From: Clostridia bacterium
GTDB lineage: Bacteria; Bacillota; DSM-521; Neomoorellales; Neomoorellaceae
DNA length: 5,388 nt
NCBI GenBank assembly: GCA_012727745.1
Contig: JAAYGJ010000060.1
Span: 1 to 5,388, forward strand
Reading direction: 5' to 3'
The notes under the pieces are model-generated. The model saw nothing but the letters and a program-made list of their open reading frames with translations. It ran no database searches and was not told the DNA's origin. Numbering within the stretch: the first letter of the stretch is position 1; the number at the start of each line of letters is the position of its first letter. This document shows, piece after piece, positions 5,091 to 5,388 of the stretch. Both the position numbers and the translations under genes were made by a program.

Positions 5091-5095
5091 CCTCC
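5091..5095 (-). promoter_or_regulatory. Ribosome binding site deciding the rpiB GTG start
   Basis: The minus strand reads GGAGGGTGGAG, then ATCA, then GTG (5080). Both GGAGG (10 nt spacing) and the nearer GGAG (4 nt) could serve. No such site precedes the ATG at 5119. Confidence 0.65.
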
Positions 5096-5152
5096 AGAAA
5101 ATAGAGTTTTAGCTAACATCGCGGTGTGCTAGGGCAACTCTTCTGATAATCT

Positions 5153-5170
5153 CCACTTCTCATTTCTCAT
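5153..5170 (-). repeat. Purine-rich repeat supplying the phosphatase stop codon
   Basis: The minus strand reads ATGAGAAATGAGAAGTGG, a tandem of the ATGAGAA unit. Its 13-nt core AAATGAGAAGTGG is identical to the sequence at 2371-2383 at the end of the MazG-like gene. In both places the core supplies a Lys codon followed by the stop TGA. Confidence 0.6.
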
Positions 5171-5388
5171 TTTGTTGCTGGAACTTTTCCAGAGCCCTGG
5201 ACACCAGTTCTGTTAGTTCCCGGGCCATAGCCCGGTACAGCTCCGGTCCGCCGCCAAAAGGATCAGGGATGTCCAGGTCAGGCGGCACTTGCGGCCCCGC
5301 CGTCCCGCCAGCACCGGCATATTCTTTAAGGGTATAGGTTTTTCCGGCGGCGGCAGGAAAACTATGCTGTATGTATTCTTTGTGGCGG
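5160..5388 (-). CDS. ywlE: Low-molecular-weight protein tyrosine/arginine phosphatase, C-terminal part (starts beyond the right edge)
   Basis: The last 75 residues of a cytoplasmic phosphatase of the LMW-PTP fold. The TYTLKEYAG stretch (17-25 of the visible part) and DIPDPFGGGPELYRAM (39-54) are diagnostic; the Asp of DPFGG (visible residue 42) is the general acid of the family. A C-terminal helix of the form ARELTELVSRALEKF follows. The CX5R phosphate-binding loop at the N-terminus lies outside the window, so protein-arginine phosphatase (YwlE) and protein-tyrosine phosphatase cannot be told apart directly. The TLKEY and DPFGG features and position just before rpiB match Bacillus ywlE, which dephosphorylates arginines marked by McsB. 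The stop is TGA at 5160-5162, within a repeat. The gap to rpiB is 79 nt with nothing recognisable beyond that repeat. Confidence 0.9.
   Translation of the reverse strand, partial: RHKEYIQHSFPAAAGKTYTLKEYAGAGGTAGPQVPPDLDIPDPFGGGPELYRAMARELTELVSRALEKFQQQNEK

Noticed and set aside
5081..5119. 13-residue N-terminal extension of rpiB from ATG 5119
   Set aside because: Not conserved in RpiB, no ribosome site, and it would cover the good GGAGG site of the GTG start.
1..5388. tRNA or rRNA genes, CRISPR arrays, insertion sequences, toxin-antitoxin or defence genes
   Set aside because: No cloverleaf-like segments, regularly spaced repeats, transposase motifs or accessory-gene signatures were seen; the MazG-like protein lacks an adjacent toxin gene.

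Overview
The window is a run of housekeeping genes, all on the minus strand. Read 5'->3' on that strand (right to left) they are: the end of a low-molecular-weight phosphatase (ywlE-like), rpiB, glyA, a dCMP deaminase (comEB-like), a short MazG-like protein, a UDP-GlcNAc 2-epimerase (wecB/mnaA), then atpZ, atpI and the start of atpB. The gene order ywlE-rpiB-glyA-...-mnaA-atpI-atpB is a classic Firmicutes arrangement, known from Bacillus with ywlG and upp also present. Strong GGAGG ribosome sites, GTG/TTG starts, moderately GC-rich coding sequence and AT-rich promoter DNA fit a spore-forming, probably thermophilic and anaerobic Firmicute. A Moorella-like acetogen is my best guess; it rests on recall of gene order and protein style, not on a search.

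Right block (about 2301-5388): phosphatase end, rpiB, glyA, dCMP deaminase and MazG-like gene. They are separated by 55-144 nt gaps, and most gaps hold inverted repeats or a recurring purine-rich repeat rather than clean terminators. The biochemistry is pentose phosphate (RpiB), one-carbon and glycine metabolism (GlyA) and pyrimidine deoxynucleotides (dCMP deaminase, which makes the dUMP that thymidylate synthase methylates with the methylene-THF that GlyA produces, plus a MazG-type pyrophosphohydrolase). Two starts are better placed inside the longest open frames: GTG at 5080 for rpiB and ATG at 3158 for the deaminase.

Middle (1131-2300): a complete non-hydrolysing UDP-GlcNAc 2-epimerase supplying UDP-ManNAc for cell-envelope polymers.

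Left block (1-1130): a 179-nt AT-rich gap with a very good match to a sigma-H promoter, overlapped by a sigma-A-like promoter that shares its -10 region, followed by the start of the ATP synthase operon (atpZ, atpI, atpB). atpZ and atpI overlap by 26 nt. atpB begins with TTG 4 nt after atpI, under a strong Shine-Dalgarno sequence lying inside the atpI end.

I found no tRNA, rRNA, CRISPR, insertion sequence or new defence or biosynthetic system. The most interesting signals are regulatory or repeat-like: the sigma-H-type promoter on the ATP synthase operon, and a 13-nt repeat that supplies the stop codon of two unrelated genes.
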